64,000 nt of DNA from Microbispora sp. NBC_01189 (GTDB lineage Bacteria > Actinomycetota > Actinomycetes > Streptosporangiales > Streptosporangiaceae): positions 3,825,501 to 3,889,500 of the forward strand of contig NZ_CP108581.1 in assembly GCF_036010665.1 (NCBI RefSeq). The letters are read 5' to 3'. This document shows, piece after piece, positions 51,592 to 61,825 of this stretch. The first letter of the stretch is position 1. Every line of letters starts with the position of its first letter. Position numbers and translations under genes: made by a program. The notes beneath the pieces are model-generated. The model saw only the letters and a list, made by a program, of their open reading frames with translations, was not told where the DNA came from and did no database searches.

Positions 51592-52340
51592 CCTCCGGCA
51601 GCCCTTCGCTCGTGGTGAGCAGGCTCGCGTACGCCTATCCCGACGGGACGCAGGCGCTGTACGGCGTGGACCTGACGATCCGGCGGGGGGAGCGGGTGGC
51701 CCTCCTCGGCCCGAACGGCGCGGGCAAGACCACGCTGGTCATGCACCTCAACGGCATCCTCACCGCCGGGCACGGCACGGTGGAGGTGGGCGGCCTTCCG
51801 GTGCGCGCCGACACACTGGGGGAGATCCGCCGCCGGGTCGGGCTGGTGTTCCAGGATCCCGACGACCAGCTCTTCATGCCGACCGTCCGCGAGGACGTCG
51901 CGTTCGGGCCGGCCAACCTCGGCCTGCGCGGCGCCGAACTCGACCGCCGCGTCCGCGCCGCGCTGGAGCGGGTCGGCATGCTCGACGCCCTCGACCGGCC
52001 GCCGCACCACCTGTCCTTCGGCCAGCGGCGCAGGGTGGCCGTGGCGACCGTGCTGGCGATGGAGCCGGAGATCCTCGTGCTCGACGAGCCCTCGTCCAAC
52101 CTCGACCCCGCCTCGCGGCGCGAGCTCGCCGAGATCCTCAGAAGCCTGGACGTGACCGTGCTGATGGTCACCCACGACCTGCCGTACGCGCTGGAGCTGT
52201 GCGAGCGGTCGCTCGTCATGTCCGAGGGGGTGATCGCCGCGGACGGGCCCACGCACACGCTGCTCGCCGACGAGCGGCTACTCGCCGATCATCGGCTCGA
52301 ACTGCCCTACGGCTTCGCCGTACCCGCTCACCCCGGGTGA
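51588..52340 (+). CDS. cbiO: ECF transporter ATP-binding protein CbiO
   Basis: A 250-residue ATPase: Walker A GPNGAGKTTLVMHLNG near residue 42, Q-loop VFQDPDDQLFMPTV (typical of ECF ATPases), signature HLSFGQRRRVAVA and Walker B ILVLDEPSSNLDP. It powers the CbiMQO importer. The signature is LSFGQ instead of the more usual LSGGQ, common in this family. ATG 51588 overlaps the cbiQ stop. Confidence 0.93.
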   Translation: MTSGSPSLVVSRLAYAYPDGTQALYGVDLTIRRGERVALLGPNGAGKTTLVMHLNGILTAGHGTVEVGGLPVRADTLGEIRRRVGLVFQDPDDQLFMPTVREDVAFGPANLGLRGAELDRRVRAALERVGMLDALDRPPHHLSFGQRRRVAVATVLAMEPEILVLDEPSSNLDPASRRELAEILRSLDVTVLMVTHDLPYALELCERSLVMSEGVIAADGPTHTLLADERLLADHRLELPYGFAVPAHPG

Positions 52341-52378
52341 GGGATAAGTAAGGTGGGCGCAGCGGAGGAGGTCTCACG

Positions 52379-52723
52379 TTGAAGCTGCGGCTCGCGCGCC
52401 AATCGCTCTCCAACGCCGTCGTGGTGGCCGTCGAGGGTGAGCTCGACCTGTTCACGGCGCCGTTCCTGCGCGACGAGGTGCGCGATGCCATCACCAACGA
52501 CAGCCCGACTCTCGTGCTCGACCTCGGCGAGCTGTCGTTCATGGACTCCAGCGGCCTGAGCGTGCTGATCGAGGCCTGGCGCCTCGCCACGAGCGAGGGC
52601 GGCGGGGTCAGTCTCGCCTCGCCGCGGCCGCCCGTCGCCCGCATCCTGCGCACGACCGGACTGGACCGGCGGATCAAGGTCTACCCGGATGTCGATACCG
52701 CGATTTTGCGTCACCCCGAGTAG
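52379..52723 (+). CDS. STAS-domain anti-sigma factor antagonist
   Basis: A 114-residue SpoIIAA/RsbV-like protein with the phospho-acceptor segment FMDSSGLSVLIEA near residues 54-66. It would bind an anti-sigma kinase when unphosphorylated and release a stress sigma factor. The TTG start (52379) has GGAGGAGG 7 nt upstream. No anti-sigma kinase or sigma factor lies beside it. Confidence 0.9.
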   Translation: MKLRLARQSLSNAVVVAVEGELDLFTAPFLRDEVRDAITNDSPTLVLDLGELSFMDSSGLSVLIEAWRLATSEGGGVSLASPRPPVARILRTTGLDRRIKVYPDVDTAILRHPE

Positions 52724-52756
52724 AACTTCATTCGGTTGTCGCGTTAGGGTCCGGCT

Positions 52757-53536
52757 ATGGATCTGAACGGAGCAGCAGCAATCATCTCGGGCGGCGCCAG
52801 CGGCCTCGGCGAGGCGACCGCCCGCGAGCTGGCCCGTGTCGGCGCGACCGTGGTCGTGGCCGACCTGAACGCGGAGCGCGGCAAGGCGCTGGCCGACGAG
52901 ATCGGCGGCGTGTTCGCCCACACCGACGTGTCCGACGAGGCGTCGGTGCAGGCCGCGGTGGAGACGGCGGTCGCCACCGGGAAGCCGCTGCGCGCCGTGG
53001 TCAGCAGCGCGGGCATCGGCTGGGCCCAGCGCACCGTCGGCCGGGACGGCTCTCCGCACGACCTGGCGTCCTACCGCAAGGTGATCGACGTCAACCTGAT
53101 CGGCACGTTCAACCTCATGCGCATCGGCGCGGCGGCCATGGCCAGGACCGAGCCTGTGGACGAGGACGGCGCCCGCGGCGTGGTGATCAACACCGCGTCG
53201 GTGGCCGGCATCGAGGGCCAGACGGGCCAGGTGGCCTACTCCGCGTCCAAGGGCGGGATCATCGGCATGACCCTGCCCGCCGCCCGCGACCTCGCCGTGG
53301 TCGGCGTCCGCGTGCTGACGATCGCGCCGGGCATCATCGACACCCCCATCTACGGCAAGATCGGCGACCAGGACGCCGAGGCGTTCAAGGCCAAGCTGAT
53401 CGGGCCGGTAGCGTTTCCGAAGCGGCTGGGCAAGGCGTCCGAGTTCGCCCACCTGGTCCGCACGCTGATCGAGAACGACTACATGAACGGCGAGGTCATC
53501 CGCTTCGACGGCGGCATCCGCTTCCAGCCCAAGTGA
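52757..53536 (+). CDS. SDR family 3-hydroxyacyl-CoA dehydrogenase (HSD17B10-like)
   Basis: A 259-residue NAD-dependent SDR: GGASGLGEATAR near residue 12, the acidic DLNAER for NAD preference, VSSAGIGW instead of NNAG, Ser in NTASVAGIEGQTG and YSASKGG. The extended N-terminal and active-site loops match type II 3-hydroxyacyl-CoA dehydrogenases of fatty-acid oxidation. It is followed after 24 bp by enoyl-CoA hydratase. TAGGGT (52745-52750) ends 6 nt before the ATG. Confidence 0.88.
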   Translation: MDLNGAAAIISGGASGLGEATARELARVGATVVVADLNAERGKALADEIGGVFAHTDVSDEASVQAAVETAVATGKPLRAVVSSAGIGWAQRTVGRDGSPHDLASYRKVIDVNLIGTFNLMRIGAAAMARTEPVDEDGARGVVINTASVAGIEGQTGQVAYSASKGGIIGMTLPAARDLAVVGVRVLTIAPGIIDTPIYGKIGDQDAEAFKAKLIGPVAFPKRLGKASEFAHLVRTLIENDYMNGEVIRFDGGIRFQPK

Positions 53537-53560
53537 CCCAAGTAACCAAGTGAGGTCAGG

Positions 53561-54370
53561 TTGTCCGAGGTTGACTCCGGGCCGGCCACCCCGTCGGCCA
53601 CCCCGCCGGACGAGGTGCTCGCCGAGATCGTCGACGGCGGGGTCGCCGTCGTCACCATCAACCGGCCGAGGGTCAGGAACGCCGTCAACGGCGCGGTGGC
53701 GCGCGGCATCGCGGCCGCCCTCGACGAGCTCGACGACAGTCCCGAGGTGTCGGTGATCGTCCTGACCGGGGCGGGCGGCACGTTCTCGGCGGGCATGGAC
53801 CTGAAGGGTTTCCTCACCGGCGACGTGCCCACGGTCGAGGGCCGGGGCTTCGGCGGCATCACCGAGGCGCCGCCGAAGAAGCCGATCATCGCGGCCGTCG
53901 AGGGATACGCGCTGGCCGGTGGGTTCGAGCTGGCGCTCGCCTGCGACCTCGTCGTCGCGTCCGAGGACGCCAGGTTCGGCCTGCCGGAGCCCAAGCGGGG
54001 GCTCGTGGCCGCCGCGGGCGGGATCATGCGGCTGCCGCGCAGGATCCCGTACCACGTCGCGATGGAGATCGCGCTGACCGGCGAGCACTACCCGGCCGCC
54101 CGGCTGTACGAGCTGGGACTGGTCAACCGGGTCACGTACCCGGGCGAGGCCCTGCACGGCGCGCTCGAACTGGCCCGCACGATCGCCGCGAACGCGCCGC
54201 TGGCCCTCGCCGCGACCAAGCGGGTCGTCGCCGAGTCGGCCGACTGGCCGAGCGAGGAGATGTTCCGCAGGCAGGGCGAGATCATCGGCCCGGTCTTCGC
54301 CTCCGGCGACGCGATGGAGGGCGCCATGGCCTTCGCGGAGAAGCGCCATCCCGTCTGGAAGGGCGAATAG
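53561..54370 (+). CDS. Enoyl-CoA hydratase/isomerase (crotonase family)
   Basis: A 269-residue crotonase. NRPRVRNAVNG begins the domain; the oxyanion loop is FSAGMDLKGFL; GGFELALACDLVVASEDARF and GLPEPKRGLVAAAGG hold the active-site region, with one catalytic Glu in GLPEPKRG. It is paired with the hydroxyacyl-CoA dehydrogenase upstream, consistent with beta-oxidation or a related acyl-CoA pathway. TTG 53561 follows GAGGTCAGG. Confidence 0.88.
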   Translation: MSEVDSGPATPSATPPDEVLAEIVDGGVAVVTINRPRVRNAVNGAVARGIAAALDELDDSPEVSVIVLTGAGGTFSAGMDLKGFLTGDVPTVEGRGFGGITEAPPKKPIIAAVEGYALAGGFELALACDLVVASEDARFGLPEPKRGLVAAAGGIMRLPRRIPYHVAMEIALTGEHYPAARLYELGLVNRVTYPGEALHGALELARTIAANAPLALAATKRVVAESADWPSEEMFRRQGEIIGPVFASGDAMEGAMAFAEKRHPVWKGE

Positions 54371-54443
54371 CCGCTGGCAGGCATGAAGGGGGCGGTTCCG
54401 GGCAGTCCGCTCGTCCATGGGCGTGACTGCGTACGGTGAATCC

Positions 54444-55064
54444 ATGAGTGTATCCGGGCCCGGGCTGCCCCCGTCCGGCCGGTCGATGCGGGAGCGCACG
54501 TCCGAGCTGCTCACCGGCGCCCTCGGCAGCGCGATCCTGATGATCGTGCTCGTGTCGGCGATGTGGGCGATCGAGATCCTCGACTACGTCGAGAACAACA
54601 GACTCGACCGGTACGGCATCGTCGCGCACGAGCCGGACGGCCTGCCCGGGATCCTGTTCGCCCCGTTCCTGCACGCGGGCTTCGCCCACCTGATGGCCAA
54701 CTCGGTGCCGCTGCTGATCCTGGGGTTCGTGGCCGCCATCCGGGGCATCGGCCGCTTCCTCGCCGCGAGCCTGATCGTCATCCTGGTCAGCGGCATGGGC
54801 GTGTGGCTCACCAGCCCGCCCGACACGCTGACGATCGGTGCGAGCGGCCTCGTCTTCGGCTACTTCGGCTACGTCGTAGCCCGGGGCCTGTTCGACCGCC
54901 GGGCCCTCGACATCGTGCTCGGCGTCGTGGTCGCCGTGGCGTACTACTCGATCCTCTGGGGGGCCCTGCCCACCCAGCCGGGCGTCTCCTGGCAGGGCCA
55001 CCTGTTCGGCCTCATCGGCGGCGTGATCGCCGCCTGGCTGCTCCGCCGCCGCCGGGCCTACTGA
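54444..55064 (+). CDS. Rhomboid family intramembrane serine protease
   Basis: A 206-residue six-helix rhomboid. The catalytic Ser is in TIGASGLVFGYFG and the His in SWQGHLFGLIGG; the conserved HAGFAHLMANSVPLLILG carries the His/Asn of the oxyanion side. It cleaves membrane-embedded substrates. TACGGT (54432-54437) ends 6 nt before the ATG. It is convergent with the sigma-factor operon, with 9 bp between stops. Confidence 0.9.
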   Translation: MSVSGPGLPPSGRSMRERTSELLTGALGSAILMIVLVSAMWAIEILDYVENNRLDRYGIVAHEPDGLPGILFAPFLHAGFAHLMANSVPLLILGFVAAIRGIGRFLAASLIVILVSGMGVWLTSPPDTLTIGASGLVFGYFGYVVARGLFDRRALDIVLGVVVAVAYYSILWGALPTQPGVSWQGHLFGLIGGVIAAWLLRRRRAY

Positions 55065-55073
55065 CGCACGGAC

Positions 55074-55754
55074 TCACGACCCGGGCGGCGGCCCGGCGGT
55101 CCCCATGTCGAACGCTCCGGGATCGTCGACCACCCGGCAGGGCATGACCGGGCCGTCCGTCAGGCGCCCGCTGAACTGCCAGGCCACTCCCGGATGGGCG
55201 GTGTCCGGCGGCACCGGGTTCTCGTTGATCTCGATCAGGACGATCTGCCCCGGCCCGATGAACCGGGGGCGGATCGTGATGCCGTGCTCCGACCGGATGG
55301 CCCGGGCCGAGGCCAGCTTCTCCGCCTCCTTCCGGATACGCGCCTGTACGGCCGGATCCTTGCTCCTTACCTCCTCCTTCGAGAGGGGCAGGTCGTCGCC
55401 CGCGACGAAAGGAGCGCGTCCGTCGGCGCATCTCTTTCCGAGCGGCAGATAGGTGACGTCGGCCCGCACGCCCATCTTTGCCAGGTCCCGCTCGACCTGG
55501 TCCGGGTCCCTGAACTCGTTGATCTGAAGGCTGATGGAGCCGTCCGGGTGTTTCGTCAACGCGTACGCCGGGGTCTGCTGCCCGGCCACGAGCGGCACCG
55601 CGACAGCCGTGGCGGCGGCGACGGTGATCGCGGCCCCGGCCACGTAGCGGAGCCGGGGGATCCGGCGCACGCCCGGCGCCCGCGTCCGGGCCTCCCGTGC
55701 CACGATCTCCGCCTTGAGCTCCGCGAGCAGCCTGTCCTCGAACGTGTCGTTCAC
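55074..55754 (-). CDS. Membrane protein in sigma operon (possible anti-sigma partner)
   Basis: A 226-residue protein with one membrane segment (about 37-60, LRYVAGAAITVAAATAVAVP), a cytoplasmic N-terminus of about 35 residues and a long extracytoplasmic domain with repeated acidic stretches. It lacks a recognised zinc anti-sigma motif (HxxxCxxC), so anti-sigma activity is inferred only from position: its GTG overlaps the sigma stop by 4 nt (GTGA). Confidence 0.7.
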   Translation of the reverse strand: MNDTFEDRLLAELKAEIVAREARTRAPGVRRIPRLRYVAGAAITVAAATAVAVPLVAGQQTPAYALTKHPDGSISLQINEFRDPDQVERDLAKMGVRADVTYLPLGKRCADGRAPFVAGDDLPLSKEEVRSKDPAVQARIRKEAEKLASARAIRSEHGITIRPRFIGPGQIVLIEINENPVPPDTAHPGVAWQFSGRLTDGPVMPCRVVDDPGAFDMGTAGPPPGS

Positions 55755-56317
55755 TTCGTTCCTCCGATCAGCTCCGTGACTCCGGGGACGCGCCGGATCC
55801 GCCGACGGGCGCGGTGCAGCCTGACCCGGGCGGCGCCCGGCCCGATGCCGAGCGCGGCGGCGGCCTCGGCGGGGCTGAGCCCGTCCACCGCCACGAGTTC
55901 GAGCAGCGCGCGGTCGCCGTCCGGCAGACCGGCCATCGCCTCCAGCGCCAGGCGGGCCGGCGACTCGGCGTCGACGCGTTCCTCCAGGCGGGCGATGTCG
56001 TCGGCGTCGAGCAGACGGCGGCCCGCGATCCGGCTGGTGGCCCGTAGCTCCCTCGCCGTACGGCGGCGCTGCGCCAGCACGGTGTTGCGCGCCACGCCGT
56101 ACAGCCAGGCGATCTCGCTGCCCCGGTCCGGCCGGTAGGTGTGCGCCGAGTCGAGCACGGCGAGGAACACCTCGGCGGTGAGATCGGCGACCAGGTGCGG
56201 ATCGGCCGCCCGCCTGGCCAGGAACCGCGTCACGGCGTCGACGTGCCGCCGGTAGAAGGTCTCGAACGCGTCGGGATCTCGGGCGAAGTCCGCCGGACCG
56301 GTCTGTTCACGGCGCAC
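55751..56317 (-). CDS. ECF-type RNA polymerase sigma factor
   Basis: A 188-residue extracytoplasmic-function sigma factor. Region 2 is FETFYRRHVDAVTRFLARRA, LVADLTAEVFLAVL and GSEIAWLYGVARNTV; region 4 is VDGLSPAEAAAALGIGPGAA with VRLHRARRRIRR. GTG 56317 has GAGGGGAG 5 nt upstream; upstream codons would add unrelated residues. It is coupled to the membrane-protein gene downstream. Confidence 0.92.
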   Translation of the reverse strand: MRREQTGPADFARDPDAFETFYRRHVDAVTRFLARRAADPHLVADLTAEVFLAVLDSAHTYRPDRGSEIAWLYGVARNTVLAQRRRTARELRATSRIAGRRLLDADDIARLEERVDAESPARLALEAMAGLPDGDRALLELVAVDGLSPAEAAAALGIGPGAARVRLHRARRRIRRVPGVTELIGGTK

Positions 56318-56404
56318 CGGCGCTCCCCTCGGTCGTGTGGTTCGGCACACCCCTGCTTGGACGGAGCGCCCCGTACCGTTACACGTCCGGAGGAAAAAGA
56401 AAAA

Positions 56405-56459
56405 GCCGACGGCCGGAGGCCGTCGGCGAGAACGGTGGCCGCCGGAGAGGCGGCCACCG
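56405..56459 (-). terminator. Tandem terminator hairpins after serC
   Basis: Two hairpins lie back to back: CGGTGGCCGCC/GGCGGCCACCG (56433-56443 with 56449-56459) and GCCGACGGCC/GGCCGTCGGC (56405-56414 with 56418-56427). On the minus strand the second is followed by TTTTTCTTTTTCC, a classical U-tract, so the serC transcript ends here. Confidence 0.88.
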
Positions 56460-56468
56460 GGAGAACCG

Positions 56469-57584
<1,116 letters not shown>

Positions 57585-57640
57585 TCAAGCGTAGTGAGAC
57601 CTGCGAATGCTCTAGACCATGGTCCGGATTATGAGACACC

Positions 57641-60454
57641 ATGGTCGCGTTTCAGCGCGCGCACCACCCCGAAAACGGACTCCGCCTCCCGGGAGACATC
57701 CACGTGGCCGATGTGCACGGCGTCATCGAGAAACTCGTCCGCAGGCCGTTCTTCTGGCTGCCGGACCAGCCGCTGCCCCTGGTGTTCGTGGTCGAACGGG
57801 ACGGTGACGCGTTCGAGGCCGCGCGCCGTCTCGCCGCGCCGTTCGAGGACTGCCTCCCGCACGCGACGGTGGCGGCCGGCCGGTACGGCACGCTGCACGA
57901 TCTAGTGGACGCCCTGGCGGGGGAGCAGGGGCAGCTCGGCAGGCCGGTGGGCGGCTCGTTCCTTCCGCCGCCGCGCTTCTCGCTGGTGCAGTTCGTGTTG
58001 TGGGCGCGCAGGCAGCGCGACCTGCCGCCGGAGCCGGACCGCGGCGGGCCGCCGTCCCCGCGCTGGCCCGACCCGCAGTCGCGCGGGAACCTGGAGGAGT
58101 TCAAGGAACGGCTGAAGCTCTGGCGGGGCGGCAGGCACGGCGGGCACCAGGGCCGCAGGACGGCGGCCGACTTCTTCGGGCGCGCGGCGACGACCTGGCT
58201 GCCGGTCGGCACCCTGGCCGCGGTGCTGCTCAGCACCCGGGTGTCCGGCGACCACGCGCCCTGGTGGCTCGACAGCGCGCCGGACCTGGTCGGCGTGCTC
58301 CCGTGGGCGCTCGGCCTGCTCGTCTTCGCGGCCGGCACGGTCGTCCAGGGGCTGCTGTCGGTCCGGGGCTCGTTCTTCAACGGCTGGTTCCGGCGGCAGC
58401 CGTACCTGACCAGGAAGCCGTTCGAGCGGCTGTCGCAGTACGCCCTGCGGGTGGCGAGCGCGAGCGACGAGGACGCCGACCGGCTGCTGGTGCACGCGTT
58501 GTGCCAGGACCTCCGCCAGGCGTACCAGAAGTGGATCATTCCCTGGCCGAGCTGGGGCCGCGGCCTGTACGGCCTGCTGGTCCTGGACGCCACCCTGCCG
58601 GGGTGCGCCAACGAGCGGTTCCTGCGCCTCCTGGAGGAGACCACGGAGGAGACCGGCCTCCTCCCGCCGATGCTGGTGCTGGCCGCGGTGCCGGAGCCGA
58701 AGGCCGCGGAGGCGAGGGCGGTCACGGAGGGCCGCCTGCCGGAGCTGCCGGAGCTGGCCGACGCCTGGCGGGCCCGGGTGCGGCGGCGCGTGCCGCCGCT
58801 GCGCCTGCTGGCCGCCACGTCCGGCCCCGCGCCCGACGACGACTACAGGCCGCGGCTGCTGCCCAGCCGGATGCGGGCGCTCGGATACTGGTGCGTGATC
58901 GCGCTGCTCGTCGTCGGCCCGGTCACCCTGGCCTGGCGCATCTACCAGGACCAGAAGGCGCGCTGCGGCGGCCTGTCCTGGGCCGAGCTCGTCGGTGACG
59001 AGTGCGTGGGCGTCGTCAACGCGGACGGCCCGGCCCCCGACAACCTGTTCGGCAGGAACATCGGCGCCGTCGTGAAGCGGATCGACGACAACAATGCCGC
59101 CGCCCGGAACGTCGGCGCGTACGTGAACGTGGTCCTGTTCGGGGAGTACTCGATCAGGAGCCCGCGGCCGGACGGCGAGCCCGCCGAGCCCGGCGAGAAC
59201 GCGCCGGAGGACGACAGCCGGGTGGCCGGGGCGCTGGCGGAGCTGAAAGCCGTGGAGCAGTACCAGAGCGCGGTCCGGAACGTTCCCCGCCTCCAGGTCC
59301 TGATCGCCAACGCCGGGGCCGACTTCCGCCAGGGGCGCCGGGCCGCCCGGCTGGTCAGCAGGCTTGCCGCCGAGGACCCGCACACGCTCGGCGTCATAGG
59401 CTTCCCGCGCAGTGTCGAGGGCGTCGAAGAGGCGATCAGCGTGCTGCACCAGGCCAAGATCCCGATGCTCTCCACCACCGCGACCGCGGACGACCTGGGG
59501 TACGTGCCCGACGTCGCCGGCGTCGGCGAGATCGGGACGGCGCCCAGGCGGCCGTCCCCCTACTACTTCCGCATGGGCCCGACGAACTGGCGCGAGGCGG
59601 AACTCGTCGCCCGGTTCGTCCGCCGGACGCTGCTGCCCGGCAAGGCGTCGCCCACCGCGGTGATCGTCCAGGACCGGTCGCCCGGAGACAGCTACACCAA
59701 CAACCTCGCCCGCGACTACAAGGAGGCGGCCGGCGACCAGGGAATCGAGATCTCCGAGCGCGACGAGGTCTACTACACCGTGGACGGCGGCGGGATCGCC
59801 GAGGCGACGTCGGTCGCCTGCGGGCGCGATCCCGACGTGATCCTGTACGCGGGCCGGGCCACCGAGTTCCTCGGCTTCGTCGACGCCGTCGAGAAGTGCA
59901 GCGACGGGCAGGTCAAGGTGATCGCGGGGGACGACGTGATCAAAGTGGTCACCGACCACGGCAAGGAGATCGGCGACTACAGGCGCGTGCAGGTGTACTA
60001 CGCCGCGCTCGCGAGCCGGGAGCTGTGGCGGGATCCGGCGCGGGACCACGGCACGCGGCCGACCGGATACATCCAGTCGCTCCTCGGCCGCGACTCGACC
60101 GAGTCGGAGGACAACCTCATCCTGGGCTACGACGCGGTCGAGCTCTTCTACGACTCGGCCAACCGGGCCTACCAGGGCAGGAGGCTGCCCAGCAGGGGAG
60201 ACCTCCTCTACCGGCTCGCGCTCGTCTCCGGGCGGCTCGCCCGGAACGGTTCGAGCGGAGTGATCGACTTCGGCGGCAGGGAGGCACACGACCCCGTCGA
60301 CAAGACCATCGCCATCATGCGGGTGAAGGCCGGCGGCGGCGTGAGCGTGGCGGTCCGCTGCGGGCGTCTCAGCCTGCGGGAGTCCGTACCGCCCGGCGGC
60401 GTCTGCGACCACCTCGCCGACGTGTACGGCGAGGACGCCGGATCCCGGCGCTGA
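57641..60454 (+). CDS. Membrane receptor-like protein with LivK-type ligand-binding ectodomain
   Basis: A 937-residue protein of unknown function. Residues about 1-180 are cytoplasmic with no P-loop. Membrane segments are near 183-201 and 215-240. A second cytoplasmic block (about 250-410) includes ADRLLVHALCQDLRQAYQKW and LYGLLVLDATLPGC, followed by a third membrane helix near 413-434. About 455-935 fold like a type I periplasmic binding protein: NVVLFGEYSI, VLIANAGADFRQGRR, LGVIGFPRSVEGVEEAISVL, IPMLSTTATADDLG and AVIVQDRSPGDSYTN. No permease or ATPase is adjacent, so it looks like a sensor rather than a transporter. TATGAG (57630-57635) ends 5 nt before the ATG. Confidence 0.8.
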   Translation: MVAFQRAHHPENGLRLPGDIHVADVHGVIEKLVRRPFFWLPDQPLPLVFVVERDGDAFEAARRLAAPFEDCLPHATVAAGRYGTLHDLVDALAGEQGQLGRPVGGSFLPPPRFSLVQFVLWARRQRDLPPEPDRGGPPSPRWPDPQSRGNLEEFKERLKLWRGGRHGGHQGRRTAADFFGRAATTWLPVGTLAAVLLSTRVSGDHAPWWLDSAPDLVGVLPWALGLLVFAAGTVVQGLLSVRGSFFNGWFRRQPYLTRKPFERLSQYALRVASASDEDADRLLVHALCQDLRQAYQKWIIPWPSWGRGLYGLLVLDATLPGCANERFLRLLEETTEETGLLPPMLVLAAVPEPKAAEARAVTEGRLPELPELADAWRARVRRRVPPLRLLAATSGPAPDDDYRPRLLPSRMRALGYWCVIALLVVGPVTLAWRIYQDQKARCGGLSWAELVGDECVGVVNADGPAPDNLFGRNIGAVVKRIDDNNAAARNVGAYVNVVLFGEYSIRSPRPDGEPAEPGENAPEDDSRVAGALAELKAVEQYQSAVRNVPRLQVLIANAGADFRQGRRAARLVSRLAAEDPHTLGVIGFPRSVEGVEEAISVLHQAKIPMLSTTATADDLGYVPDVAGVGEIGTAPRRPSPYYFRMGPTNWREAELVARFVRRTLLPGKASPTAVIVQDRSPGDSYTNNLARDYKEAAGDQGIEISERDEVYYTVDGGGIAEATSVACGRDPDVILYAGRATEFLGFVDAVEKCSDGQVKVIAGDDVIKVVTDHGKEIGDYRRVQVYYAALASRELWRDPARDHGTRPTGYIQSLLGRDSTESEDNLILGYDAVELFYDSANRAYQGRRLPSRGDLLYRLALVSGRLARNGSSGVIDFGGREAHDPVDKTIAIMRVKAGGGVSVAVRCGRLSLRESVPPGGVCDHLADVYGEDAGSRR

Positions 60455-60487
60455 GGGCCTCCGCACGCCGAGCGGGCGCGGGGGACG

Positions 60488-60530
60488 GCCGAGGGTCCGC
60501 GGCTCTCTCGGAAAGCCGCGGGCCCTCGGC
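60488..60530. terminator. Long bidirectional terminator
   Basis: A 17-bp stem with one wobble pair (60488-60504 with 60514-60530) and a 9-nt loop between the convergent receptor and citrate synthase genes. Confidence 0.82.
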
Positions 60531-60548
60531 GGTCCCTCGGGCGGCTGC

Positions 60549-61655
60549 TCAGACCCTGCCGACGACCTCGCCGGCGCCGGGCACGTCGTTGATCGAGCGC
60601 TGCTTCGGGCCCACGTAGTTCGCGCTGGGGCGGACCAGCCTGCCCGTGCGCTTCTGCTCCAGGATGTGGGCGGCCCAGCCGGCGGTGCGGGCGCAGGTGA
60701 ACATCGAGGTGAACATGTGCGACGGCACCTCGGCGAAGTCGAGGACGACCGCGGCCCAGTACTCCACGTTCGTGGCGAGCACCCGGTCGGGCTTGCGGGC
60801 GTGCAACTCCTCCAGCGCGGCGGTCTCCAGCGCGGCGGCGACCTCGTAGCGCGGCGCGCCCAGTTCCTTCGCCGTACGGCGGAGCACGCGGGCACGCGGG
60901 TCCTCGGCACGGTAGACCCGGTGGCCGAAGCCCATCAGGCGGTTGCCCTTGTCCAGCTCGCTCTGGACGTACTTGCGGGCGTCGCCCATCTGCTCGACGC
61001 CCTCGATCATGTGCAGCACCCGCGCCGGCGCGCCGCCGTGCAGCGGGCCGGACATCGCGCCGACCGCCCCCGACAGGGCGGCGGCGACGTCGGCGCCGGT
61101 GGAGGCGATCACGCGGGCGGTGAACGTCGAGGCGTTCATGCCGTGCTCCGCGGCGGATGTCCAGTACGCGTCGATGGCCTTCACGTGCTTCGGATCGGGC
61201 TCACCGCGCCAGCGGACCATGAAACGTTCGACGATGCTCTCGGCCTCGTCCACGCGCTGCTGCGGGACCATCGGCAGCCCCAGGCCGCGGGCCGACTGCG
61301 CGACGAACGACAGGGCCGTGACCGAGGCGCGTGCGAGATCGTCGCGGGCCTGGTCGTCGTCGATGTCGAGCAGCGGGCGGAAGCCGTACGCGGGCGCCAG
61401 CATGGCCAGCGCGCTCTGTACGTCTACTCGGATGTCGCCGGAATGGACGGGAACGGGGTACGGCTCCGCCGGGGGCAGCCCCGGCTGGAACCTGTCGTCG
61501 ACGAGCAGGCCCCAGACGTTCCCGAAGGAGACGTTGCCCACGAGTTCTTCGATGTCGACGCCCCGGTATCGCAGGGCGCCCCCTTCTTTGTCCGGTTCCG
61601 CGATCTCGGTCTCGAACGCCACCACGCCTTCGAGCCCGGGTTTGAAGTCGGACAT
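60549..61655 (-). CDS. Citrate synthase (type 2-like)
   Basis: A 368-residue citrate synthase condensing acetyl-CoA and oxaloacetate (TCA cycle). The fold's catalytic positions are visible: HGGAPARVLHM (near 205), FGHRVYRAEDPRA and the late FAEVPSHMFTSMFTCAR with its Arg. It begins with the family segment KPGLEGVVAFETEI. A Shine-Dalgarno-like GGGAGG lies upstream of the start. It belongs to the group of short actinobacterial citrate synthases and could also act on 2-methylcitrate substrates. Confidence 0.93.
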   Translation of the reverse strand: MSDFKPGLEGVVAFETEIAEPDKEGGALRYRGVDIEELVGNVSFGNVWGLLVDDRFQPGLPPAEPYPVPVHSGDIRVDVQSALAMLAPAYGFRPLLDIDDDQARDDLARASVTALSFVAQSARGLGLPMVPQQRVDEAESIVERFMVRWRGEPDPKHVKAIDAYWTSAAEHGMNASTFTARVIASTGADVAAALSGAVGAMSGPLHGGAPARVLHMIEGVEQMGDARKYVQSELDKGNRLMGFGHRVYRAEDPRARVLRRTAKELGAPRYEVAAALETAALEELHARKPDRVLATNVEYWAAVVLDFAEVPSHMFTSMFTCARTAGWAAHILEQKRTGRLVRPSANYVGPKQRSINDVPGAGEVVGRV

Positions 61656-61825
61656 TCTCGGCCGCCTCCCTCTCTTGTGAAGTCCAGAGCCTTGATGTCG
61701 AGATACCGGCGGGTCAATTTAACCCGCAGTGTGACACTGTCGTGTCGCCGCCCCTCCCCCACGCCGTTCCCCCTGTTGGGGGCCACCGGGTGAGAAGTGC
61801 GCCGGGCGCGCGACAATACCTTTCC

